Below, piece after piece: positions 46,170 to 54,850 of a stretch of 64,000 nt of DNA. A program made the position numbers and the translations under genes. The stretch spans positions 814,608 through 878,607 of the forward strand of contig NZ_LT799418.1 of the NCBI RefSeq assembly GCF_900162725.1, given 5' to 3'. This DNA is from Parabacteroides sp. Marseille-P3160 (GTDB lineage Bacteria > Bacteroidota > Bacteroidia > Bacteroidales > Tannerellaceae). The notes under the pieces are model-generated. The model searched no databases. It was given only the letters and a program-made list of their open reading frames with translations, and was not told the DNA's origin. Positions within the stretch are counted from its first letter, which is position 1, and every line of letters starts with the position of its first letter.

Positions 46170-46673
46170 TTATAGTTCGGATTTCAACTTTTCGACCCAA
46201 GCATCGATCCGGCCTTCGGTCAGATCGCTTTCATTATCTGCATCCAATGGGAGGCCTACAAAGGCGCCGTCTACTACCGCTTCGGATTCATCGAACGTAT
46301 AACCGTCTGTGGAAACGCCTGTCCCAATGAAGGTTGCTCCCGAATCTTTCAAAGCATCATAGATTTTACCTGTGGCGCCAAGGAAAGTGTCGCTGAAAGT
46401 CGAGGAGTCGCCTAATCCGAAAAGGGCAATCTTTTTTCCTTTCAGGTCGGTTTCCTTCAGGGTTTCCAGGAATGTTTCCCAATCATCCTGCAAGTCGCCC
46501 GAGCCGGTGGAGGAGCTTCCGAGTAATAATACGTCGTAGTCAGCCGGACTGGCCTTCAATTTATAGATGTCATGTATATCCTCTGAAGGAACACCTAATT
46601 TTTCTCCAATAAGTTTTGCCGCCTCCTCCGTATTTCCAGTGGAGGAGCCGTAGAAAATACCAATTTTTCCCAT
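46170..46673 (-). CDS. fldA: Flavodoxin
   Basis: FMN electron carrier of 167 residues. The phosphate-binding loop GIFYGSSTGNTEEAAKLIGEKLG is at residues 4-26, the isoalloxazine region LLGSSSTGSGDLQDDWETFL near 50-70 and ALFGLGDSSTFSDTFLGATGKIYDALKDSGATFIG near 83-117. The length with the extra loop puts it in the long-chain group. A 49-base fragment of this gene recurs at 36464-36512. It stands alone, divergent from rpsA. Confidence 0.93.
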   Translation of the reverse strand: MGKIGIFYGSSTGNTEEAAKLIGEKLGVPSEDIHDIYKLKASPADYDVLLLGSSSTGSGDLQDDWETFLETLKETDLKGKKIALFGLGDSSTFSDTFLGATGKIYDALKDSGATFIGTGVSTDGYTFDESEAVVDGAFVGLPLDADNESDLTEGRIDAWVEKLKSEL

Positions 46674-46841
46674 AATTTATTATTATAAAGATTCATTATT
46701 CTATTGTTCAAAAATAGTCATTTTGTTGGAATTGTTTAAACGGAACTGTAAAATACCTATTTATGGGGATATAGATTATCTTGATGAAATGAGATGGATC
46801 GCAAAAGAGAAAGAGTTTTATGCGTTAATCATCCTATATAA

Positions 46842-46922
46842 ATTCATAACTATGAATATATTCAATCATAGTTATGAATGTGGTCATTCATAGTTATGAC
46901 TGTGTTCATTCATAGTTGTCAT
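46842..46922. repeat. Palindrome and 22-base tandem repeat
   Basis: ATTCATA-AC-TATGAAT (46842-46857) is a perfect palindrome. It is followed by two 22-base units beginning TCATAGTTATGA (46866-46887, 46888-46909) and a partial third (46910-46922). The same TCATAGTTATGA core appears in reverse within the palindrome, so four copies of one half-site lie in 81 bases. Confidence 0.65.
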
Positions 46923-47013
46923 TTTTTTAGTTGAAAGCGGATGGCTTTTGATACGCCCTGATAACTCCAAAATATATTTAGCGGACTATCGCTGTAAATC
47001 CTCCGGTATTTAG

Positions 47014-47043
47014 TTGATACTTAAGAAAAAAATATTAACTTTG
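47014..47043 (+). promoter_or_regulatory. rpsA promoter
   Basis: TTG (47014-47016), 19 bases, TAACTTTG (47036-47043), followed by a leader of about 70 bases to the rpsA ATG. Confidence 0.7.
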
Positions 47044-47117
47044 CCGCACTTTTTGGGAGATAACAACATAAAGTCTAATTTATTAGTTAAAGAAAACAGA
47101 GTATTAACAATTTAAGG

Positions 47118-48914
47118 ATGGAAAATTTAAAAAACATTGCTCCCGTCGATAATTTCGATTGGGACGCCTTTGAAAAAGGTGAGTCTTACAGCGATGTAAG
47201 CACAGAAGACTTGGTAAAGACTTATGACGAAACCCTGAATACCGTAAAGGATAAGGAAGTCGTTATAGGGACCGTTACTGCTATGAACAAACGGGAGGTA
47301 GTAGTAAATATCGGTTTTAAATCAGACGGTGTCGTGCCGATGTCTGAATTCCGTTACAATCCGGACCTGAAAGTTGGCGATCAGGTCGAGGTCTATATTG
47401 AAAGCCAGGAAGATAAAAAAGGACAATTAATCCTCTCCCATAAGAAAGCGCGTGCAACCCGTTCTTGGGATCGCGTAAACGAAGCGCTTGAAAAGGACGA
47501 AATTGTAAAAGGTTATATCAAATGCCGTACGAAGGGCGGTATGATCGTCGACGTGTTTGGAATCGAAGCATTCCTGCCGGGTTCCCAGATCGACGTCAAA
47601 CCGATCCGCGATTACGATGTGTTTGTCGGCAAGACGATGGAATTCAAGATCGTGAAGATCAACCAGGAGTTCAAGAATGTCGTCGTTTCGCATAAGGCAT
47701 TGATTGAAGCCGAATTGGAACAACAGAAGAAAGAAATCATCTCCAAACTGGAAAAAGGACAGGTTTTGGAAGGAACAGTCAAGAACATTACCTCTTACGG
47801 TGTCTTCATCGATTTGGGAGGTGTAGACGGTTTGATCCATATCACGGATCTTTCATGGGGACGTGTTTCACATCCGGACGAAATCGTTCATTTGGATGAA
47901 AAGGTGAATGTCGTTATCCTTGATTTTGACGATGAGAAGAAACGGATCGCCCTTGGCTTGAAACAATTGACTCCCCATCCTTGGGATGCTTTGGATCCGA
48001 ACCTGAAAGTAGGTGACAAGGTGAAAGGCAAGGTCGTTGTGATGGCTGACTACGGTGCATTTATCGAAATTGCCCCGGGTGTAGAAGGTCTGATCCACGT
48101 ATCGGAAATGAGTTGGACACAACATTTGCGCAGTGCACAGGACTTTATGAAGGTAGGCGATGAGGTGGAAGCCGTTATCCTTACCCTGGACCGTGACGAA
48201 CGCAAAATGTCATTAGGTATCAAACAATTGAAACCGGATCCATGGGAAAATATCGAAGAGAGATTCCCTGTCGGTTCCAAGCATACGGCAAAAGTCCGCA
48301 ACTTCACCAACTTCGGAGTCTTTGTTGAAATCGAAGAAGGCGTAGACGGTTTGATCCATATCTCCGACCTTTCCTGGACAAAGAAAATCAAACATCCGAG
48401 CGAATTTACCCAGATCGGTGCCGATATCGATGTACAGGTTCTGGAAATCGACAAGGAAAACCGTCGTTTGAGCTTAGGACACAAACAACTGGAAGAAAAT
48501 CCCTGGGATGTATTCGAAACTATCTTTACCGTCGGATCGATTCACGAAGGAACGATCATCGAAATGATGGATAAGGGTGCTGTCATCTCTTTGCCCTATG
48601 GCGTAGAAGGCTTTGCTACTCCGAAACATTTGGTGAAAGAAGACGGATCACAAGCCCAAGTGGACGAAAAGTTGCAATTCAAAGTGATTGAATTCAACAA
48701 GGAAGCAAAACGGATCATTCTTTCCCATAGCCGTATCCACGAAGATGAGCAAAAGGAGGCCAAAGAGGCTGAAAAGAGAACTTCTAAACGGACAGTCAAG
48801 AAAGAAGAAACTTCCACCTCGGCTCTGACCACCGGCTCTGCCGAAAAGACGACCTTGGGTGATATCGAAGAGCTTGCCGCATTGAAAGAAAAATTAGACG
48901 GTAACAACAATTAA
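47118..48914 (+). CDS. rpsA: Ribosomal protein S1
   Basis: 30S subunit protein that brings mRNA to the ribosome. The 598 residues hold six S1 repeats, each about 75 residues, with the recurring motifs GTVKNITSYGVFIDLGGVDGLIHITDLSW, KGKVVVMADYGAFIEIAPGVEGLIHVSEMSW and AKVRNFTNFGVFVEIEEGVDGLIHISDLSW. The first two and the last repeats are more divergent, as usual. An acidic, low-complexity tail (EQKEAKEAEKRTSKRTVKKEE) ends the protein. Start supported by promoter and distance. A terminator follows at 48937. Confidence 0.96.
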   Translation: MENLKNIAPVDNFDWDAFEKGESYSDVSTEDLVKTYDETLNTVKDKEVVIGTVTAMNKREVVVNIGFKSDGVVPMSEFRYNPDLKVGDQVEVYIESQEDKKGQLILSHKKARATRSWDRVNEALEKDEIVKGYIKCRTKGGMIVDVFGIEAFLPGSQIDVKPIRDYDVFVGKTMEFKIVKINQEFKNVVVSHKALIEAELEQQKKEIISKLEKGQVLEGTVKNITSYGVFIDLGGVDGLIHITDLSWGRVSHPDEIVHLDEKVNVVILDFDDEKKRIALGLKQLTPHPWDALDPNLKVGDKVKGKVVVMADYGAFIEIAPGVEGLIHVSEMSWTQHLRSAQDFMKVGDEVEAVILTLDRDERKMSLGIKQLKPDPWENIEERFPVGSKHTAKVRNFTNFGVFVEIEEGVDGLIHISDLSWTKKIKHPSEFTQIGADIDVQVLEIDKENRRLSLGHKQLEENPWDVFETIFTVGSIHEGTIIEMMDKGAVISLPYGVEGFATPKHLVKEDGSQAQVDEKLQFKVIEFNKEAKRIILSHSRIHEDEQKEAKEAEKRTSKRTVKKEETSTSALTTGSAEKTTLGDIEELAALKEKLDGNNN

Positions 48915-48936
48915 TTAGTCTTTTATACTGAATCAG

Positions 48937-48969
48937 AAAGGCTGCCCCTTCACCGGAGCAGCCTTTTTT
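48937..48969. terminator. Terminator after rpsA
   Basis: AAGGCTGCCCC and GGAGCAGCCTT form a stem around TTCACC, followed by TTTT on the plus strand. The converging membrane-protein gene stops at 48973, so it may serve both strands. Confidence 0.75.
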
Positions 48970-48972
48970 GTT

Positions 48973-49320
48973 TTATTTCTGCTGTTTTCGCTGATAATGC
49001 CTTCGAAGAAGATAATCCATACCCAATAAAACCAGGGTCAGTCCTCCGATGTAGATATAAAACGGGAGTAAGTCCGGGCGGGGCAGGGAGATTTCGACTC
49101 GGGGAATTTTTAGGTAGATAAAGCCGAGGGTTGCCAGCGTCAGCATGAAAACAGAGGCCAGGATGACTGCAATTAATCCCCAACGTTCCTTCCGTTTTTG
49201 CATACGCAGGGCTTCCCGCCGGATTTTCTCCATCATCACCTCCCGGAAGTCCGGCGGAAGGGGAGCTGCGGGTATTTGTTTGAATAACCGTTCCAGTGGA
49301 TCTTGTTCTTTTCTTTTCAT
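48973..49320 (-). CDS. Small membrane protein, probable anti-sigma partner
   Basis: 115 residues. A basic cytoplasmic start (KRKEQDPLERLFKQIPAAPLPPDFREVMMEKIRREALRMQKRKERW) is followed by two membrane helices at about 48-70 and 85-103. It lies 3 bases after the ECF sigma gene, the usual place of an anti-sigma factor. No named domain is recognisable, so the role is inferred from position only. Confidence 0.65.
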   Translation of the reverse strand: MKRKEQDPLERLFKQIPAAPLPPDFREVMMEKIRREALRMQKRKERWGLIAVILASVFMLTLATLGFIYLKIPRVEISLPRPDLLPFYIYIGGLTLVLLGMDYLLRRHYQRKQQK

Positions 49321-49323
49321 CCC

Positions 49324-49878
49324 TTATTCCTCCATCGCTTTCATCAATGCATATAATTTTTTACGGATCCGGTACATCTTCGTTTTCACATTCGATGCTG
49401 ATAATCCGGTGATAGAAACAATCTCTTCGACTGATTTCTCTTTCATATAAAACAGGGTAATCAAGCCCCGCTCATCCGGCGGAAGTTGCTCCAATGCCTT
49501 GTTTAAATAGTCTAACTGTTCTTTTTCATCTACCTGCCCGAAAAAAGAGTCGGTTGATTCTTCCGGCACATTTTCCATTGCGGAATCATCGATTGCCAGC
49601 CACTCCGTTTTCTTTTTTCTCGTTGCCGAGACGGCTGTGTTGTATGTAATCTTATAAAGCCAGGTAGAGAAACTGCTTTCTCCTTTGAACGAAGAAAGCG
49701 AGCGGAACGCTTTCATGAATACATCTTGCGACAATTCTTCTGCATCCTCCCGGTTTTCCACTATCCTATAGACCAGTGAATACACTTGGCGGCTGTATTT
49801 ATCGAGCAGACAGGCAAAACAGTCTGTCTCTCCCGCTTGTATCCTTTGTATGTAGTAACTGTCGGTATACAAATTCAT
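49324..49878 (-). CDS. ECF sigma-70 factor
   Basis: 184 residues. The start at 49878 (MNLYTDSYYIQRIQAGETDCF) gives the usual sigma N-terminus; the frame is open to 49902. Region 2 is LLDKYSRQVYSLVYRIVENREDAEELSQDVFMKAFRSLSSFKGESSFSTWLYKITYNTAVSATRK, and region 4 LEQLPPDERGLITLFYMKEKSVEEIVSITGLSASNVKTKMYRIRKKL. It is not beside a SusC gene and probably belongs to a stress or housekeeping regulon. Immediately followed by a small membrane protein. Confidence 0.92.
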   Translation of the reverse strand: MNLYTDSYYIQRIQAGETDCFACLLDKYSRQVYSLVYRIVENREDAEELSQDVFMKAFRSLSSFKGESSFSTWLYKITYNTAVSATRKKKTEWLAIDDSAMENVPEESTDSFFGQVDEKEQLDYLNKALEQLPPDERGLITLFYMKEKSVEEIVSITGLSASNVKTKMYRIRKKLYALMKAMEE

Positions 49879-50006
49879 CGCAATATATGGACGCAAGTCC
49901 ATGTGATAAGTTACAGTTTCTAAACAAACATACGAATTTGAAGAGGAATAATCTTTTGCGGCGCTATCTTCTTTTCGAGGAATTAGATTATTTCTATGAA
50001 AACCCC

Positions 50007-50014
50007 TACCTTTG
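50007..50014 (+). promoter_or_regulatory. -7 box of argS
   Basis: TACCTTTG, exact TAnnTTTG, 38 bases before the argS ATG. Only a poor -33 match (TTAG at 49983) is present. Confidence 0.45.
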
Positions 50015-50052
50015 CCGGGAATTTTATTGAAAGGATTTAGAGCGAATCAGAT

Positions 50053-51846
50053 ATGGCAATCGAGCAACAACTTGCACAGGCAATAAAGAAGGCTATCGGG
50101 ACTCTGTACGGGACCGAAGTGGCAGACGAACAAATATCATTACAGAAAACAAAGAAAGATTTTAAAGGGCACCTTACCTTGGTGGTCTTTCCCTTGCTGC
50201 GCATCTCCAGGAAATCCCCGGAACAGACGGCACAGGAAATCGGCGAATACCTGCAACGGGAAGAGCCTGCGGTAGAGGCCTTCAATGTGATTAAAGGCTT
50301 TCTTAATTTTACGATTGCCGGTAGTTGCTGGATCGAATTACTGAATGGGATCAATGCCCAACCGGATTATGGAAGGGTAGAGGTGACGGAACAATCTCCC
50401 TTGGTGATGGTCGAATATTCATCTCCCAACACCAATAAGCCGCTTCATTTAGGCCATATCCGGAATAATCTGTTGGGATACAGTTTGTCGGAAATCCTGA
50501 AAGCGAGCGGGAAAAAGGTAGTCAAAACGAATATAGTCAATGACCGGGGCATTCATATCTGCAAATCCATGCTGGCGTGGAAGAAGTGGGGCAATGGTGC
50601 GACGCCTGCCTCTACGGGTAAAAAGGGTGATCATCTAGTCGGTGATTTCTATGTCCTCTTCGACCGGTATTACAAAAAGGAACTGAAAGAATTGGAAGAA
50701 AAGGGTCTGACCAAGGAAGCTGCCGAAGCGCAATCCGTCCTGATGCAGGAAGCGCGGGAGATGCTTCGCCGTTGGGAAGCCGGAGACGAGGAGGTTGTTT
50801 CTTTATGGAAGGAGATGAACAGCTGGGTTTACGCTGGGTTCGATGAAACCTATAAGCGTCTGGGTGTGAATTTCGATCGCATTTATTATGAATCCCAGAC
50901 TTATCTGGAGGGAAAGAAGGCCGTCTTGGAAGGCCTGAAGAAAGGCGTATTCTACCGTCGGGAAGACGGTTCCGTCTGGGCTGACTTGACAAAAGAGGGG
51001 CTGGACGAAAAATTATTACTCCGCAGTGACGGGACTTCCGTCTATATGACGCAGGATATCGGGACGGCAAAACTTCGTTTCGATGATTATCCGATCGATA
51101 AGATGATTTATGTCGTCGGAAACGAACAGAATTACCATTTCCAGGTGCTCTCCATTCTTCTGGATAAATTGGGCTTTTCATTCGGCAAGGGGCTCGTCCA
51201 TTTCTCTTACGGGATGGTGGAATTACCGGAAGGAAAGATGAAAAGTCGTGAAGGTACAGTGGTCGATGCGGACGATCTGATGGATGAGATGGTGGCTACT
51301 GCACGGGAAATTTCAAGTGAACTGGGCAAGTTGGATGAGATGACGCCGGAAGAAGCCGACCGTACGGTGGAAATGATCGGATTGGGAGCGTTGAAGTACT
51401 TTATATTGAAGGTAGACGCCCGCAAGAATATGACATTCAATCCGAAAGAATCCATAGATTTCAACGGAAATACCGCCTCCTTTATCCAATATACCTATGC
51501 GCGGATCCGATCCGTCCTCCGTAAGGCAGAAGAGCAAGGTATCCGGGTTCCCGACGCTTTGCCGGCGAATACTCCCGTCTCGGAAAAGGAAGAAGGATTA
51601 ATACAGCTTATTGCCGACTATGCAACGACAGTCAAGGAGGCGGGCGACGAATACAGCCCGGCCTATATTGCCAACTATATCTATGATTTGGTGAAGGAAT
51701 TCAACCAATTCTATCATGACTATTCTATCCTTAAGGAAGAAAATGCCGCCGTCAAAGAATTGCGCTTGTCCTTGTCCGCCAACGTGGCCAAGGTCATCAA
51801 GTCCGGCATGGCATTGTTGGGCATCGCAGTACCCGAGAGGATGTAA
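50053..51846 (+). CDS. argS: Arginyl-tRNA synthetase
   Basis: Class I synthetase charging tRNA-Arg, 597 residues. The N-terminal roughly 110 residues are the ArgS additional domain (Add1). The HIGH motif is LHLGHIRNN near residue 131 and the KMSK loop is GKMKSREGTVV near 395. The C-terminal anticodon-binding part contains NPKESIDFNGNTASFIQYTYARIRSVLRKAEEQG and NQFYHDYSILKEENAAVKELRLSL, ending VPERM. Length normal. Convergent with topA; 12 bases lie between the stops. Confidence 0.97.
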   Translation: MAIEQQLAQAIKKAIGTLYGTEVADEQISLQKTKKDFKGHLTLVVFPLLRISRKSPEQTAQEIGEYLQREEPAVEAFNVIKGFLNFTIAGSCWIELLNGINAQPDYGRVEVTEQSPLVMVEYSSPNTNKPLHLGHIRNNLLGYSLSEILKASGKKVVKTNIVNDRGIHICKSMLAWKKWGNGATPASTGKKGDHLVGDFYVLFDRYYKKELKELEEKGLTKEAAEAQSVLMQEAREMLRRWEAGDEEVVSLWKEMNSWVYAGFDETYKRLGVNFDRIYYESQTYLEGKKAVLEGLKKGVFYRREDGSVWADLTKEGLDEKLLLRSDGTSVYMTQDIGTAKLRFDDYPIDKMIYVVGNEQNYHFQVLSILLDKLGFSFGKGLVHFSYGMVELPEGKMKSREGTVVDADDLMDEMVATAREISSELGKLDEMTPEEADRTVEMIGLGALKYFILKVDARKNMTFNPKESIDFNGNTASFIQYTYARIRSVLRKAEEQGIRVPDALPANTPVSEKEEGLIQLIADYATTVKEAGDEYSPAYIANYIYDLVKEFNQFYHDYSILKEENAAVKELRLSLSANVAKVIKSGMALLGIAVPERM

Positions 51847-51858
51847 TGGAAATGCCTT

Positions 51859-54207
51859 TTACGATTTCTTTTTCGAGCGGGCCGAGGTTCTTTTCTTGGC
51901 CGGTTGGGAGGCTGCTTCCGAAATGATTTTTTTGCAGTCTTCCAAGGTCAACGATTCCGGTTGGGTTCCCTTGGGAATCCGGTAGTTCTTCCCTTCGGAA
52001 GCGATGTAGGGGCCATAGCGGCCGTTCAGGATCTCGATGACAGTATCCCCCTCAAATTTTTTGATGAAGCGTTGTTCCTCTTTCTTCCGCTTTTCCTTGA
52101 TCAGATCGATCGCTTCTTCTGGTGTAATTTCCAACGGGCTAAGCGTTTTCGGTATGGAAATGAACTTTCCGGCGTGACGGATAAACGGACCGAAGCGCCC
52201 TACGCCGGCGACCATCTCAGTGTCTTCGAATTCACCCACTACGCGGGGTAGTTTGAATAATTTTAACGTTTCTTCCAATGTAATCGTTTCGATGGATTGG
52301 CCTTTCATCAGGGAGGCAAATTGCGGCTTTTTAGCTTCCTTATCCTCCGGATTCGCCTCTCCGAGCTGGGCAATCGGGCCATACCGGCCGATTTTGACAA
52401 AAACCGGTTCTCCGCTTATGGGATCCGTTCCCAGTAGGCGTTCGCCTACCCGCCGGTCGGATTTTAAGGCCGTTGTCTCTTCCACAATCGGATGGAATAC
52501 CTTATAAAACTGATCGATCGCCTTTGTCCAGTCCTTCTTCCCTTCGGCGATGGCATCGAAGTCTTTTTCTACGCTGGCGGTGAAGTTGTAATCCATGACA
52601 TCCGGGAAATATTCCATTAGGAAGTCATTGACCACCATTCCTATGTCCGTAGGGAATAATTTATTCCTTTCTGCGCCGACCTTCTCCTTTTTTATCGCTT
52701 CCTTGATCTTTCCACTCTGAAGGGTCAAGATTTCATAGCTGCGTTCCACTCCTTCCCGGTCTTCCCGTACGACATATTCCCTGTTTTGGATTGTCTGGAT
52801 TGTCGGTGCATAAGTGGAAGGACGTCCGATGCCTAATTCTTCGAGCTGGCGTACCAGGCTGGCTTCCGTATAACGAGGTGGACGCTGGGTAAAGCGTTCC
52901 GTTGCCACCACTTCCTTAAGGCTCAGCTTTTCATTCAGCTTAACCGGTGGAAGCAGGCCGTTTTCCTGTTCATTCTCATTTTCGTCATCCTGGCTTTCCA
53001 TATAGACATGCAGGAACCCGTCAAAGGTAACGACCTCGCCGACGGCGACAAATCTCTCTTTTGCATCGCCGAAACCGATGGAGATGGTGGTACGTTCCAG
53101 TTCGGCATCCGCCATCTGGCAGGCGATCGTACGTTTATAGATGAGGTCGTACAGTTTGACCTCCTGTGCATTCCCTTCTATTTTGGGCTGGCTCATATAA
53201 GTCGGCCGAATCGCTTCGTGCGCCTCTTGCGCTCCTTTGCTTTTCGTATGATACTGGCGGAATTTATAATAATTATCCCCGTAACTTTTCAGAATCTCCT
53301 CTTTGGTTGTTCCCAGCGCCAGATTACTCAGGTTGAATGAGTCGGTACGCATGTAAGTGATATATCCAGACTCGTATAGATGCTGGGCGACAATCATCGT
53401 TTGGGAAACAGAAAATCCCAGTTTACGAGCAGCCTCCTGTTGCAAGGTGGACGTTGTAAATGGGGGAGCCGGTGATTTTCGGATCGGTTTCTTTGTGATG
53501 TCATCGATCACAAAAGAGGCATTTTGGCATGATTCCAAAAAAGCCAACGCCTCTTTCTTGTCTTTCAGCCGGCGGTTGAGTTCTGCTTTCAGTAAGGTGG
53601 AACCATCCGGCAGGAGGAACTGTGCTATTACCCGGAAAGAAGGTTCGGAGACGAAGGCGTTGATTTCGCGTTCGCGTTCGACAATCAACCGGACTGCAAC
53701 CGACTGTACGCGGCCGGCCGAGAGCGCCGGCTTAACCTTGCGCCATAGTATGGGAGAGAGCTCGAAGCCTACGATCCGGTCCAATACGCGGCGCGCCTGT
53801 TGAGCATTCACCAAGTTGATATCGATGTCGCGTGGATTCTCCAGTGCATCCAATATAGCCGTTTTGGTAATTTCGTGAAAAACGATCCGTTTGGTAGAGT
53901 CAGGCTTCAGTTTCAAAACCTCCGCCAAATGCCAGGCGATCGCTTCCCCCTCACGGTCCTCATCGGAAGCGAGCAAGACTTGTGATGAATCCTTGGCAGC
54001 CGTCTTTAATTCAGAAACGACTTTTTTCTTATCCGCCGGCACCTCATATTGGGGGGCATAGTTGTTTTTTAGATCTATACTGAAGTCTTTTGTTTTCAAG
54101 TCGCGGATATGTCCGTAACTTGACATCACATGATAGTCTTTGCCTAAAAACTTCTCAATGGTTTTTGCTTTGGCGGGTGATTCTACTATTACCAGGTTCT
54201 TTTGCAT
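51859..54207 (-). CDS. topA: DNA topoisomerase I (type IA)
   Basis: Relaxes negative supercoils. The Toprim domain opens VIVESPAKAKTIEKFLGKDYHVMSSYGHIRDL and includes ASDEDREGEAIAWHLAEVL; the catalytic Tyr is residue 285 in YITYMRTDSFNLS. After the core (VGRPSTYAPTIQTIQNREYV) the C-terminus has no four-Cys zinc fingers; instead it has TopA-C-like repeats with FVKIGRYGPIAQLGE, GVGRFGPFIRHAGKFISIPK and LNGRYGPYIASEGKNYRIPK, ending in a Lys/Arg-rich tail (KKRTSARSKKKS). 782 residues, common for this phylum. Confidence 0.96.
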   Translation of the reverse strand: MQKNLVIVESPAKAKTIEKFLGKDYHVMSSYGHIRDLKTKDFSIDLKNNYAPQYEVPADKKKVVSELKTAAKDSSQVLLASDEDREGEAIAWHLAEVLKLKPDSTKRIVFHEITKTAILDALENPRDIDINLVNAQQARRVLDRIVGFELSPILWRKVKPALSAGRVQSVAVRLIVEREREINAFVSEPSFRVIAQFLLPDGSTLLKAELNRRLKDKKEALAFLESCQNASFVIDDITKKPIRKSPAPPFTTSTLQQEAARKLGFSVSQTMIVAQHLYESGYITYMRTDSFNLSNLALGTTKEEILKSYGDNYYKFRQYHTKSKGAQEAHEAIRPTYMSQPKIEGNAQEVKLYDLIYKRTIACQMADAELERTTISIGFGDAKERFVAVGEVVTFDGFLHVYMESQDDENENEQENGLLPPVKLNEKLSLKEVVATERFTQRPPRYTEASLVRQLEELGIGRPSTYAPTIQTIQNREYVVREDREGVERSYEILTLQSGKIKEAIKKEKVGAERNKLFPTDIGMVVNDFLMEYFPDVMDYNFTASVEKDFDAIAEGKKDWTKAIDQFYKVFHPIVEETTALKSDRRVGERLLGTDPISGEPVFVKIGRYGPIAQLGEANPEDKEAKKPQFASLMKGQSIETITLEETLKLFKLPRVVGEFEDTEMVAGVGRFGPFIRHAGKFISIPKTLSPLEITPEEAIDLIKEKRKKEEQRFIKKFEGDTVIEILNGRYGPYIASEGKNYRIPKGTQPESLTLEDCKKIISEAASQPAKKRTSARSKKKS

Positions 54208-54236
54208 ACGTACTCACTCTTTTTTTGAATCGAGTG

Positions 54237-54244
54237 CAAACTTA
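54237..54244 (-). promoter_or_regulatory. -7 box of topA
   Basis: Minus strand TAAGTTTG, 29 bases before the topA ATG. No convincing -33 element. Confidence 0.45.
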
Positions 54245-54351
54245 CATAAATAATCTAAGGTATAACTTATTTCAAACTTTTTTCGTCAAATTCTTTCGCT
54301 TTCTATTCCGGTTTTTTAGCCTGTCCAAGCGCTTTTTTCCCAATTTCTGCC

Positions 54352-54359
54352 TATCTTTG
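54352..54359 (+). promoter_or_regulatory. -7 box of the small TPR gene
   Basis: TATCTTTG, 19 bases before the ATG at 54379; divergent from topA, whose box is about 110 bases away. Confidence 0.5.
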
Positions 54360-54378
54360 AATGTAATAAAACGAGAAG

Positions 54379-54642
54379 ATGGAAGAGATAAAACAATTGA
54401 TTTACGACGGGCGGACCGGCGAAGCGATCAAGCGCCTGGACAGCCTGATCGCCGTTGATCCGAAAGCTGATGAAGCCTATTACCTGCGGGGGAATGCCTA
54501 CCGGAAAGAAGGAGATTTCCCGCGGGCCCTAAACAACTATCTGATCGCCATGGATCTGAATCCGGACAGCCCGGCCCAGCATGCCCATGACATGCTTCTT
54601 CAAATCCTGAATTTTTCCGATCCCAACCGTTTCAACCACTAA
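54379..54642 (+). CDS. Small TPR protein
   Basis: 87 residues forming about two tetratricopeptide repeats: IKQLIYDGRTGEAIKRLDSLIAVDPKADEAYYLRGNAYRKEGDFPRALNNYLIAMDLNPDSPA. The alternation of small and aromatic residues (AYYLRGNAYRKEGDFPRALNNYLIAMDLNP) is a textbook TPR unit. The tail (AHDMLLQILNFSDPNRFNH) is a capping helix. No signal peptide; probably a cytoplasmic adaptor. Own promoter box just upstream. Confidence 0.85.
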   Translation: MEEIKQLIYDGRTGEAIKRLDSLIAVDPKADEAYYLRGNAYRKEGDFPRALNNYLIAMDLNPDSPAQHAHDMLLQILNFSDPNRFNH

Positions 54643-54763
54643 AGGCGTCGGTAATAAGAGTGAGGTTTTTCGCAAATCGGTATGCAAGGCCCGGATTATT
54701 TCCTTCTGCATCGCACCGTAGGCGATAACCGTTGAACAGGTGGGCGGATATGGCTTTATTGTT

Positions 54764-54811
54764 AAAGAAACGCTCCCTCATATGGATATCCGCATGAGGG
54801 AGTGTTTCTTT
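54764..54811. terminator. Strong bidirectional terminator
   Basis: Arms 54764-54781 and 54794-54811 pair over 18 bases with a single G-T pair around a 12-base loop; A-rich and T-rich ends on both strands allow it to stop the small TPR gene from the left and the outer-membrane protein gene from the right. Confidence 0.75.
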
Positions 54812-54850
54812 CTGAGTACCTTTTGGATACTCCTATTATAGAGATCGTTT

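Larger units (their letters stand above)
46674..47117. other. 444-base gap upstream of rpsA
   Basis: No gene. It holds a palindrome at 46842-46857, a 22-base tandem repeat (46866-46922), the rpsA promoter (47014-47043) and an AT-rich leader. Confidence 0.65.

Noticed and set aside
46842-46922. CRISPR array
   Set aside because: Tandem units without spacers of even length, too few copies, and no cas genes in the window.
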